This document shows positions 1 through 6,800 of a stretch of DNA of 7,004 nucleotides, piece after piece. The DNA is from Clostridiales bacterium (GTDB lineage Bacteria > Bacillota > Clostridia > UBA1381). How positions within the stretch are numbered: the first letter of the stretch is position 1; each line of letters begins with the position of its first letter. The position numbers were made by a program, and so were the translations under genes. The notes under the pieces were generated by a model. That model did no database searches, was not told the origin of the DNA, and saw only the letters and a list, made by a program, of their open reading frames with translations. The stretch spans positions 1 through 7,004 of the forward strand of contig DMLG01000059.1 in the NCBI GenBank assembly GCA_003453455.1, in the 5' to 3' direction.

Positions 1-356
1 CAGGTTACTACCCAACGGGGGTGTTTTGACAGCGGCAATTCGGTTATATATCTTTTTGCTTGCTGAAAAGGTGTAAGAAGCGTGTCATCTGATTGCCTTA
101 TTGGTTTGCGTAAATCTTTATCAATGCTTTTTTGCTCAATCATTACCTTTGTAGCATTGATATATCCATCAATAAAAGCAGTATGGTCAAGATGCACCTG
201 CTGTTCAAAGGTTATATACTCAGTAGGTTTGTCAACTCCAAAAACATCCTGCAAAAGGGAAATCCAAAAAGGCTGGCTTTCGCCTTTTTCGTAGCCTCTG
301 CCGGCCCATTGTTTTACGAATTCCTTTGCCGCTTTTTTCTGTTCCTGCTCCGTCAC
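1..356 (-). CDS. MmeI-like type IIG/IIL restriction-modification enzyme, N-terminal part (cut by window edge)
   Basis: This is the first 118 codons of a gene that runs off the left edge; the stop codon lies outside. It starts at GTG (356-354) behind a strong AAAGGAG site. The residues match the N-terminal nuclease region of MmeI-like single-chain enzymes, which cut DNA and methylate it with S-adenosylmethionine. Supporting pieces are an aromatic-rich start (FVKQWAGRGYEKGESQPFW, residues 13-31), a 'LLQDVFGV' segment (34-41), and the PD-(D/E)xK-type signature D63...E74-Q-K76-S in 'FIDGYI...MIEQKS'. Next come 'TPFQQAKRYITELP' (95-108) and 'HPRWVVT' (112-118), typical of the strand that follows. 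The nuclease residues look intact. Family members are usually about 900 residues or more, with helical spacer, methyltransferase and target-recognition domains, none of which can be seen here. It lies 23 bp behind the HAD gene on the same strand, so it probably shares that transcript. The family call is from recognised sequence pattern; DNA specificity cannot be inferred. Confidence 0.85.
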   Translation of the reverse strand, partial: MTEQEQKKAAKEFVKQWAGRGYEKGESQPFWISLLQDVFGVDKPTEYITFEQQVHLDHTAFIDGYINATKVMIEQKSIDKDLRKPIRQSDDTLLTPFQQAKRYITELPLSKHPRWVVT

Positions 357-365
357 TTGCTTTCG

Positions 366-372
366 CTCCTTT
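366..372 (-). promoter_or_regulatory. Ribosome binding site fixing the GTG start of the restriction-modification gene
   Basis: On the minus strand this reads AAAGGAG, nine bases before the GTG at 356-354. It lies inside the 23-bp gap between the HAD stop codon and this gene. No in-frame ATG occurs before residue 72, which would already be past the catalytic aspartate, so this site decides the start. Confidence 0.8.
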
Positions 373-379
373 CGGTTTA

Positions 380-1150
380 TTATATCTTTTTTAGTAAAAG
401 CTCCTCTATTGCGTATCCTACGCCGCCACTTTTGCAGTCGGTTGAAATAAAGTCTGCAATTTCTTTTACTTTATCTATTGCATTTCCCATAGCAACGGCA
501 ATACCTGCATTTTTCAGCATATCCATATCATTAACAGAATCTCCTATTGCTATGGAGTTTTCCTTCTTTATCCCGAGATGATTAAGGGCAATATCCATAG
601 CCGTAGATTTTGAGCAACCCCTCGGCGCACATTCGATATATCCGCCGTGGTCATAAACATCAAGCGCTTGCCCGAAAAACTTTTTATCCTCCTCCGAAAT
701 TTTTCCGAACATCTCTAATTTTTGTATTTTCTCATCCTTATACTTGCCTTTAAGGTCATCAGGGCTTGCAATATCTGCAAAATGCCAATTTTGAAAATAG
801 GGTATGGGATTTAAAATGAACCCTTTTTCTACACCGCTTATAAAAAAGCAATTTTTGGTATTCCAGAAATGTTTTGCACAAGAATATACAAACTCCGGGT
901 CTATATGCTTTTCAAAAATCGGCTTCCCCATCATTTCTATGCGTGAACCCATACCTGAGATGATACCGTCAAGGCTGATATGTCCTATAAGCTCAGAGTT
1001 AATCCATGATTTTGCCCTTCCTGTATTTGCAAAAATATAGTGTCCTGCTTTTCTTGCTTTTTCAATAATTTCAGCATTTTTAGGATTTACGCCGTCATCA
1101 TCTGCCAATGTGTTATCAATATCTACAAATACTGCAAATTTTTCTGTCAT
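380..1150 (-). CDS. HAD superfamily hydrolase, Cof-type (subfamily IIB) phosphatase
   Basis: This 256-residue cytoplasmic protein is probably a Mg2+-dependent phosphatase acting on a small phosphorylated metabolite such as a sugar phosphate or nucleotide; the substrate cannot be read from sequence. All four HAD motifs are present. Motif I is D10-I-D12-N-T (D10 the nucleophile, D12 the acid/base; many family members have DxDGT, so N13 is a mild variant). Motif II is T43 in ANTGR, motif III is K181 in CSKSTAMD, and motif IV is GDSVNDMDML (203-212). The inserted cap between motifs II and III and the closing 'GGVGYAIEELL' (242-252) are typical of Cof/YbiV-type proteins. Length is normal for the family. 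The ATG shares one base with the rsmI stop (TAATG) and is preceded by AAAGGGG at 1158-1164, so translation is probably coupled to rsmI. The family is certain; the specific role is unknown. Confidence 0.92.
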   Translation of the reverse strand: MTEKFAVFVDIDNTLADDDGVNPKNAEIIEKARKAGHYIFANTGRAKSWINSELIGHISLDGIISGMGSRIEMMGKPIFEKHIDPEFVYSCAKHFWNTKNCFFISGVEKGFILNPIPYFQNWHFADIASPDDLKGKYKDEKIQKLEMFGKISEEDKKFFGQALDVYDHGGYIECAPRGCSKSTAMDIALNHLGIKKENSIAIGDSVNDMDMLKNAGIAVAMGNAIDKVKEIADFISTDCKSGGVGYAIEELLLKKI

Positions 1151-1995
1151 TATTTATCCCCTTTGTCAATTTTGTGATATTCGTTATATACATCGTGGCG
1201 CAAAAGCCCACGCTCTTTTGCCACTTTTTTTATAGCCTCGGTTTTTTTAAGACCGTCATTTATGTAAAAATCAATATGCTCCGAAACGGATAGGGTATCC
1301 CAAAAGTTCTCGGTTTCCACCTCGGCTGCACCCTCTATAACCAACACAAATTCGCCTTTTGGTGAATTTTCGCTGTAAAGAGATTGCGCACTTTCAAGGT
1401 CAGTATGGATAACCTCTTCGTGAATTTTTGTAAGCTCACGAACTAATGCAAGCCTGCGGTTTCCAAGAATTTCAAGCATATCGGCAAGCGTCCTTTTGAG
1501 CTTATGAGGCGCTTCGTAAAAAATCAGCGTATGAGTATCATTTTTCACGCTTTCCAAATGCTCAAACCTATGCCTTTTATTTACCGATAAAAATCCCTCA
1601 AAGGAAAACCGGCTTGTTGAAAGCCCTGATAAAATAAGGGCATTAACAGCTGCCACAGGACCCGGCACAGAGGTTACATTTAATTCGTTTTTGATGCAGA
1701 GTTTCACCAAATCTTCGCCAGGGTCTGAAATGGCGGGAGTTCCGGCATCGGAAACAAGAGCAACATTTTTGCCGCTTTTTAGCATATTTACAATTATCTC
1801 GCCCTTTTCCGCCTTGTTGTGCTCATGGTAGCTTGTGAGCTGTTTTTTTATTCCGAAATGATTTAGAAGCTGTAAGGTGCGCCTGGTATCCTCACAAGCT
1901 ATAATGTCAACATTTTCAAAAATTTCAAGGCATCTTGCAGAAATATCTCCAAGGTTGCCTATCGGCGTTGCGCAAAGATATAAAGTACCGCTCAT
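1150..1995 (-). CDS. rsmI: 16S rRNA (cytidine(1402)-2'-O)-methyltransferase RsmI
   Basis: RsmI methylates the 2'-OH of C1402 in the decoding centre of 16S rRNA using S-adenosylmethionine. This 281-residue protein is full length and carries the family signatures in order: 'LYLCATPIGNLGDIS' (5-19), EDTR (35-38), SDAGTPAISDPG (82-93), PGPVAA (111-116; the usual form is PGPSA), YEAPH (160-164), RELTKIHEE (186-194) and GEFVLVIEG (214-222). A C-terminal helical tail with 'LLRHDVYNEY' (264-273) is also typical. It belongs to the tetrapyrrole methylase-like (class III) SAM enzymes. The ATG overlaps the stop of the upstream methyltransferase gene by four bases (ATGA), and GGGAGGT at 2005-2011 lies nine bases upstream, which supports this start. 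The S-to-V change in the PGPSA loop is the only oddity; every other motif is intact, so I expect normal activity. Confidence 0.96.
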   Translation of the reverse strand: MSGTLYLCATPIGNLGDISARCLEIFENVDIIACEDTRRTLQLLNHFGIKKQLTSYHEHNKAEKGEIIVNMLKSGKNVALVSDAGTPAISDPGEDLVKLCIKNELNVTSVPGPVAAVNALILSGLSTSRFSFEGFLSVNKRHRFEHLESVKNDTHTLIFYEAPHKLKRTLADMLEILGNRRLALVRELTKIHEEVIHTDLESAQSLYSENSPKGEFVLVIEGAAEVETENFWDTLSVSEHIDFYINDGLKKTEAIKKVAKERGLLRHDVYNEYHKIDKGDK

Positions 1996-2723
1996 CTTCC
2001 GTACACCTCCCGGATTTGATTTGTTTCAGAACCGTCCTTGTTATAAATATATAGCGGCGGCATAATACGGAGTTCCTTTCCGCCTTTAAAGGTTGCGTCG
2101 ACAAGCACAAGCGACGGCTCGCTGTCCACCGTTTTATGAATAAACCTGATGCGCTTCGGCTCTAAGTCTGCTGAGCGCATATAACAAATAATATCGATAA
2201 GCCTTGACGGTTTATGCACAAGAGCCAAATGCCCTTTTTGCTTTAACATAAGGGAAGAAACATTTATCACATCTTCCAATGTGCATAAAACCTCGTGACG
2301 GGCAATTACCTTTTCGTCGCTGGGATTTTGTAGTCCCGAGTTTTTCTCAATATACGGAGGATTGCAGGTTATTAAGTCGAACTGTCTCTTTCCGTAGATT
2401 GAGACTGCGTTTTTTAAGTCCTCACAGGTCAAGAAAATCCTATTTTCCAGACTGTTTAGCCTAACGGAACGCATAGCAGTATCAAAAACACTTTTTTGAA
2501 TTTCAAGACCAAAAAACTGTTCAGTTTTTGTTTTTGCCGAAAGCAAAATCGGTATAACCGCACTTCCTGTACATAAATCGAGCGTTTTGTTTGATACAAT
2601 GTCCTTTGCAAAATCCGCCAAAAGAACGGCGTCCGCACCAAAGCGGAAGCCTGCCTTTTTTTGTATGAGGTAAAGTCCTCCTGTTTGCAAATCTTCAAGA
2701 GTCTCGTCGTTAAATATTTCCAT
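1992..2723 (-). CDS. tRNA1(Val) (adenine(37)-N6)-methyltransferase family protein (TrmN6/YabB-like)
   Basis: This 243-residue class I SAM-dependent methyltransferase is of the type that N6-methylates A37 in the anticodon loop of tRNA1(Val) in E. coli (YfiC/TrmN6); B. subtilis YabB is the Gram-positive relative. Visible features are an N-terminal 'GFRFGADAVLLADF' (25-38, family-typical), SAM motif I 'LDLCTGSAVIPILL' (48-61), the acidic ribose-binding E74 in 'GLEIQ', and the catalytic NPPY at 121-124, which is the signature of amino-group (adenine N6) methylation. 'ARHE' (141-144) and 'PSLVLVDATFKGG' (203-215) fit the same family. Motif I has C and SA where relatives often have G and NG. The start is 2 bp after the upstream stop, with a modest AAAGG inside the end of the preceding gene. 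The methyltransferase class is secure; the exact tRNA substrate in this organism is inferred. Its pairing with rsmI mirrors the Bacillus yabB-yabC arrangement, but without the small GIY-YIG gene (yazA) between them. Confidence 0.88.
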   Translation of the reverse strand: MEIFNDETLEDLQTGGLYLIQKKAGFRFGADAVLLADFAKDIVSNKTLDLCTGSAVIPILLSAKTKTEQFFGLEIQKSVFDTAMRSVRLNSLENRIFLTCEDLKNAVSIYGKRQFDLITCNPPYIEKNSGLQNPSDEKVIARHEVLCTLEDVINVSSLMLKQKGHLALVHKPSRLIDIICYMRSADLEPKRIRFIHKTVDSEPSLVLVDATFKGGKELRIMPPLYIYNKDGSETNQIREVYGR

Positions 2724-2725
2724 AA

Positions 2726-3739
2726 TTAAGCCTTTGTAAAAATATATGTATTATCCGGGAGCTTGTCCATATTTTCAGCGACATATGACGCTCCCTTTAT
2801 GACACACATTTCAGCGTCCTCTGCTAAAAACACCTTTATGCCAAGCTCTTGCCGCAGGCGTTTTGCAAGTCCGTAAAGCTGTGCACCGCCGCCTATAAGC
2901 AAAATGCCGTCATCAATAATGTCACCTAAAAGCTCTGTTGGGACTTCGTCTAAGGTGGACTTTATTTCAGCGGATATTTTTGAAACAAGAGGGGCAAAAG
3001 CCTCCCTGATTTCCTCCGAGCGGACGGCTATTTTTTCAGGTTTTCTAAGGTATGTGTTAAAACCGCTTATCTCATCAATATCATTGTGCTCACGCATAAA
3101 GGCACAGCCTATTGATTTTTTCAGTTTCTCTGCCGAAAAATTGCCTACCGAAAGATTGTGTTTTTCTAAAAGGTAATCTGTAAGAGCGTCGGTGAAATCA
3201 TTGCCGCCAAGCTTTACAGAACGACCTGTTACAGCCTGTCCCAGGGAAATTGCTGCAATATCACATTTTCCGCCTCCGATGTCTACCAAAAGCATACCAC
3301 GTGCAATATTTACATCGCAGTTTGCGCCTATTGCACCTGCAATAGGTGATTCAATTATATATATTTCGGTAATTTCCGATTCGTGCAGAATATCGCAGAT
3401 AGCACGGCGCTCAACGCCTGTTATGCCGCAGGGGACAGTTATGAAAACTCTTGGTTTTATCACATTTCCCACTATATTTGCCAAAAATCCCTGTATCATT
3501 TGAGAAGCCAGGTCAAAATCGGTTATTACTCCTTTTGTGATAGGTCTTGAAACGGTTATGAGTGGCGGATTTTTACCCTCCATATCAGCCGCTTCTTTAC
3601 CTATTGCAATAACCGCGCCGTTTAAGGAGTCGTATGCGATGACAGACGGTTCGTTTGTCACTTCGCCTTTATAGTAAATACGGGTATAGTCCGTGCCTAA
3701 ATCAATGGCAACCGCATTTTTAAGAGCTGAAAGTTTCAT
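2726..3739 (-). CDS. Divergent MreB/Mbl-family actin-like protein (rod shape-determining)
   Basis: This 337-residue protein has the actin/HSP70-type ATPase fold of the MreB family, whose members form membrane-bound filaments that guide cell-wall synthesis. Phosphate-1 motif is 'AIDLGTDYTRIY' (11-22; MreB usually has IDLGTANT). The 'VPCGITGVERRAI' segment (102-114) is the MreB 'VP...VERRA' block, and 'IIESPIAGAIGA' (128-139) is the conserved EP-A-AAIG block. Phosphate-2 is 'VDIGGGKCDIA' (152-162) with K157-C158 in place of the usual TT/TS. The adenosine motif is 'LIGGGAQLYGL' (281-291). Length is normal for MreB/Mbl. The divergence, and the absence of mreC/mreD beside it, suggest a paralogue rather than the main MreB. 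It is the first gene of the leftward operon, with AGGAGG eight bases before the ATG and its own promoter. FtsA or DnaK are excluded by the length and the ERRA block. Whether it polymerises or hydrolyses ATP normally is uncertain. Confidence 0.87.
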   Translation of the reverse strand: MKLSALKNAVAIDLGTDYTRIYYKGEVTNEPSVIAYDSLNGAVIAIGKEAADMEGKNPPLITVSRPITKGVITDFDLASQMIQGFLANIVGNVIKPRVFITVPCGITGVERRAICDILHESEITEIYIIESPIAGAIGANCDVNIARGMLLVDIGGGKCDIAAISLGQAVTGRSVKLGGNDFTDALTDYLLEKHNLSVGNFSAEKLKKSIGCAFMREHNDIDEISGFNTYLRKPEKIAVRSEEIREAFAPLVSKISAEIKSTLDEVPTELLGDIIDDGILLIGGGAQLYGLAKRLRQELGIKVFLAEDAEMCVIKGASYVAENMDKLPDNTYIFTKA

Positions 3740-3747
3740 TTAGAAAT

Positions 3748-3753
3748 CCTCCT
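3748..3753 (-). promoter_or_regulatory. Ribosome binding site of the MreB-like gene
   Basis: A perfect AGGAGG on the minus strand lies eight bases before the ATG at 3739. It is among the strongest sites in the window and fixes the start of the operon's first gene. Confidence 0.85.
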
Positions 3754-3771
3754 AATATGTTCTCGTAAATT

Positions 3772-3800
3772 ATTTTACATCATTTTGCCTGAAAAAGCAA
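3772..3800 (-). promoter_or_regulatory. Leftward sigma-A-type promoter for the five-gene operon
   Basis: On the minus strand a TTGCTT -35 element (3795-3800) and a TAAAAT -10 element (3772-3777) are separated by exactly 17 bp. Transcription would begin near 3765 and leave a leader of about 25 bases before the MreB-like ATG, with room for the AGGAGG site. No other good promoter is apparent between 3740 and 3880 on this strand, so it probably drives the whole leftward operon. Both elements deviate slightly from consensus, which suggests moderate strength. This is a prediction from sequence only. Confidence 0.6.
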
Positions 3801-3809
3801 TAAAAACTA

Positions 3810-3838
3810 TTGAAATAAATATTTTTTGGTGCTATAAT
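3810..3838 (+). promoter_or_regulatory. Rightward promoter of the SNF2 gene, with extended -10
   Basis: A TTGAAA -35 (3810-3815) and a perfect TATAAT -10 (3833-3838) are separated by 17 bp, and a TG at 3830-3831 gives an extended -10 (TGCTATAAT). This is close to the full sigma-A consensus. The expected start is near 3845, with a leader of about 36 bases before the ATG at 3881. Its -35 is only nine bases from the -35 of the leftward promoter, so the two are back to back and may compete for polymerase or share control. No clear operator or attenuator is seen. Confidence 0.8.
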
Positions 3839-3861
3839 AATAGGATACCGAAAAGCAAGAA

Positions 3862-3870
3862 GGGAGGGGA
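3862..3870 (+). promoter_or_regulatory. Ribosome binding site region of the SNF2 gene
   Basis: GGGAGGGGA lies upstream of the ATG at 3881. The GGAGG core (3863-3867) is 13 bases from that ATG, slightly long; pairing through GGGGA (3866-3870) would give 10. The core is only six bases from another ATG at 3874 in a different frame, which opens an eight-codon reading frame ending at 3900. I still choose 3881 because it is in frame with the whole conserved protein. Confidence 0.65.
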
Positions 3871-3880
3871 AGAATGCGCT

Positions 3881-6800
3881 ATGAATATATTAGAAAATGA
3901 TATAAAAAGTATTTGCTCGGAAGGAATATATAAGTCAGGTTGTAATTATTTCAAAGAGGGCAGAGTCCATATCAGGGTGCGTGCAGAGGATAGTATTGTA
4001 GCTTCTGTTGACAGTGATAAGTTGTATAATGTGCATATCGGATTTGATGAAAAAGGAAAGATTTCCGAAACATTCTGCACCTGTCCGTATTATCAGACTA
4101 TGTCAGCAAGCTGCAAGCACATAGTGGCTACGCTAAAAACAAGGCAGGCAGAGCTTTTGGAAGACGCAGGGTTTGAGGACAGTAACGATAAGCTTGCAAG
4201 TACGCTGTGCAGGGAGTTTGAAGAGAACGGCGTACAAAGGGAACATCTTAGTATAAGCTTTATATTTAACATAAATACAAATCATAAGAGGGAATGCAAG
4301 TATTCAATTTCCGTAAAACTTGCAGATTCTCAAAATATCACGAAAAGTGCCGAAGGTTTTTTAAAAGCGTATATAGATGGCGGAGATTACAAGATTTCCA
4401 AGCATAGAGCGTATAATAATGCAAAGTATGAGTTTGACCCGGTGGCAAGAGAAATACTTGATATAATGGCGGAAGCACTGGAAAATAAGACCGTAGCGTC
4501 ATCCTTTTATACAGCCGTACTCTCCTCCTGTGATTTTGGAGATTTTACCGCAAAACGCCTTTTGCCTCTTATGGAAAAGGCAGATTGCAGTTTTACTCTA
4601 AACGGTATGCCACAGACAAATCTTGCGATAAAGCACGAGGATCCTGACATTTTAGTGGATATAACCGCCACAGATGAAAGTATAAATATTTCTGTGATAC
4701 AAAGCGGAATTGCGGTCACACTTGACGGGAGTTGGTTTTTATATGACGGTGATTTATATGAAACCACAAAGGAGTGGCGCAGTTGGTATATGCCGATTTA
4801 TCGCGCGCTTTCCGCCGAAAGCCGCACGCAGATTGATTTTAAAGGCAGTAATGCCATAGCCTTTGCTGCAAAAGTTCTGCCAAAGCTGAAAAACAGACGG
4901 GCAGTAGTGGCACAGGGACTTGAAAATGTTATAGTAGATGATAAGCCGTTTTTTAATATCTATCTTGACGAATTAGAGGGCGGAATACTTGCCGCTGTTA
5001 CGGTAAATTATGGTAAAATTGCGTTAAGACTCCCCGTAAATGCGTTAAAACAGGACAAAATAATTGTGAGGGACTATCAGAGCGAGAGCTATATACTTTC
5101 CTTTTTTGCCAATTTTAATATAGAAGGGCAAAATATGTATCTTTCCGATAGCAGGGAAATGTATGAGTTTATGACGGATACCTTAAAAAAGCTTGAAAAT
5201 TTGGCGGAAATTCATAGGTCCGAGCGTTTTTCGTCACTTCTTTTAAAAAAAGCGCCAAAACTGAAAAATAAGGTCTATTACAACAAAAAAATCGACCTTT
5301 TGGAGGTAGGATTTGAAAGTGACCTGACGCCTTCGGAGATAGCCGGAATTTTGAGCGCCATAAGAAATCGAAAAAAATATTATCGTATGGCAAGCGGAGA
5401 ATTTCTCGAAATCAATTCCGACCTTTTTGGGTTTGAAATGCTGGAAAATCTTGATTTTTCCTTTGCAGATTTAAAGGAACGAAAGAAAACACTTTCTAAA
5501 TACTATGCACTATACCTTGCGGGGGCAAGGGGAGAAATAGACGCAAATAAAGAATTTGACGGGCTTTTGGAGGAAATAAAAAATATTAAGGCAAATATCC
5601 CCGAATACCTAAAAGGGGTTTTGCGTGATTACCAGAAGGATTGCGTTCACTGGCTGAAACAGCTTTCAGAGCTTGGTTTTGGCGGAGTTCTGGCAGACGA
5701 TATGGGACTTGGAAAAACTCTTGAAGTAATAGCATTTGTTATGAGTGAAGAAAGGGAAATGCCTGCACTTGTTGTTACGCCAAGCTCGCTTACATATAAT
5801 TGGCTTTCTGAAATACACAAATTTGCTGAAAAAGCCAAGGTAAAGGTGATTGACGGCACTAAGGAAGAGCGCAAAAAAGCACTTTTGGAGGCTGACGGAT
5901 ATGATTTTATAATAACCTCCTACCCGCTTTTGCGCCGTGATATAGCAGAATACATTGACAAAGAATTCTTTTGCTTTGTAATAGATGAGGCACAACAGAT
6001 TAAAAACCCCAGAACCCTTAGTGCAAAGGCAGTTAAGCGGATAAATGCAAAAAGCCGTTTTGCGCTTTCGGGAACGCCGATAGAAAACTCACTTTCAGAG
6101 CTTTGGTCAATTTTTGATTTTGTTATGCCAAAATATTTGGGACAGCGGGCGCAGTTTGCCGAAAACTTTGAAAAGCCCATAGTTCAGGGCGGAGACGATT
6201 TGGCTGCCGAGCAGTTACGGAATAAAATAAAGCCGTTTGTTATGCGCAGAATGAAATATGAGGTTTTGTCAGAGCTTCCTGAAAGGATAGAAAGTACCGT
6301 TTTTGCTGAGCCGAGTCCTGCGCAAAAGAAAATGTATTCGGCATATCTTGCTGCCAGCCGAAAAGAGGCACAGGAAATCCTTAAATACGGCGGTGATAAT
6401 ATGCGGATTTTGTCGCTTTTAATGCGGCTTCGCCAGATTTGCTGCCACCCTGCACTTTTAGACGGTGATTATGATAAGGAAAGCGGAAAGCTTCTGCTTT
6501 TTGAAGATGTTCTGACTTCGGGGATTTTTTCGGGGCATAGGATTTTGGTGTTTTCGCAGTTTACATCAATGCTTTCTATAATTCGCAAGAGGCTTGATGA
6601 TATGGGAATATCCTACTTTTACCTCGACGGAACAACCTCCGCAATTTTAAGATGCGATATGGCAGACAGATTTAATAATGGTGAGAAAAGTGTATTTCTA
6701 ATATCCTTAAAAGCAGGCGGTACGGGACTTAATCTTGTAGGTGCGGATATGGTTATACACTATGACCCATGGTGGAACCCTGCGGCAGTTGACCAGGCGT

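Noticed and set aside
132..581. Plus-strand frame of 149 residues, rich in F, S and L
   Set aside because: It lies antisense across the restriction-modification gene start and the HAD gene end, both of which show clear family motifs. Its composition is that of a reverse-strand shadow and it has no good ribosome binding site.
2726..3739. Identification as FtsA, DnaK or a plasmid ParM-type actin
   Set aside because: The length, the ERRA block and the E-S-P-I-A-G-A-I-G block fit MreB/Mbl. FtsA would have a 1C domain, DnaK is nearly twice as long, and there is no ParR-like partner gene.
3785..3800. Short inverted repeat TTGC...GCAA in the divergent spacer, possible operator
   Set aside because: The arms are only four bases and do not extend; such pairs are expected by chance in AT-rich DNA.
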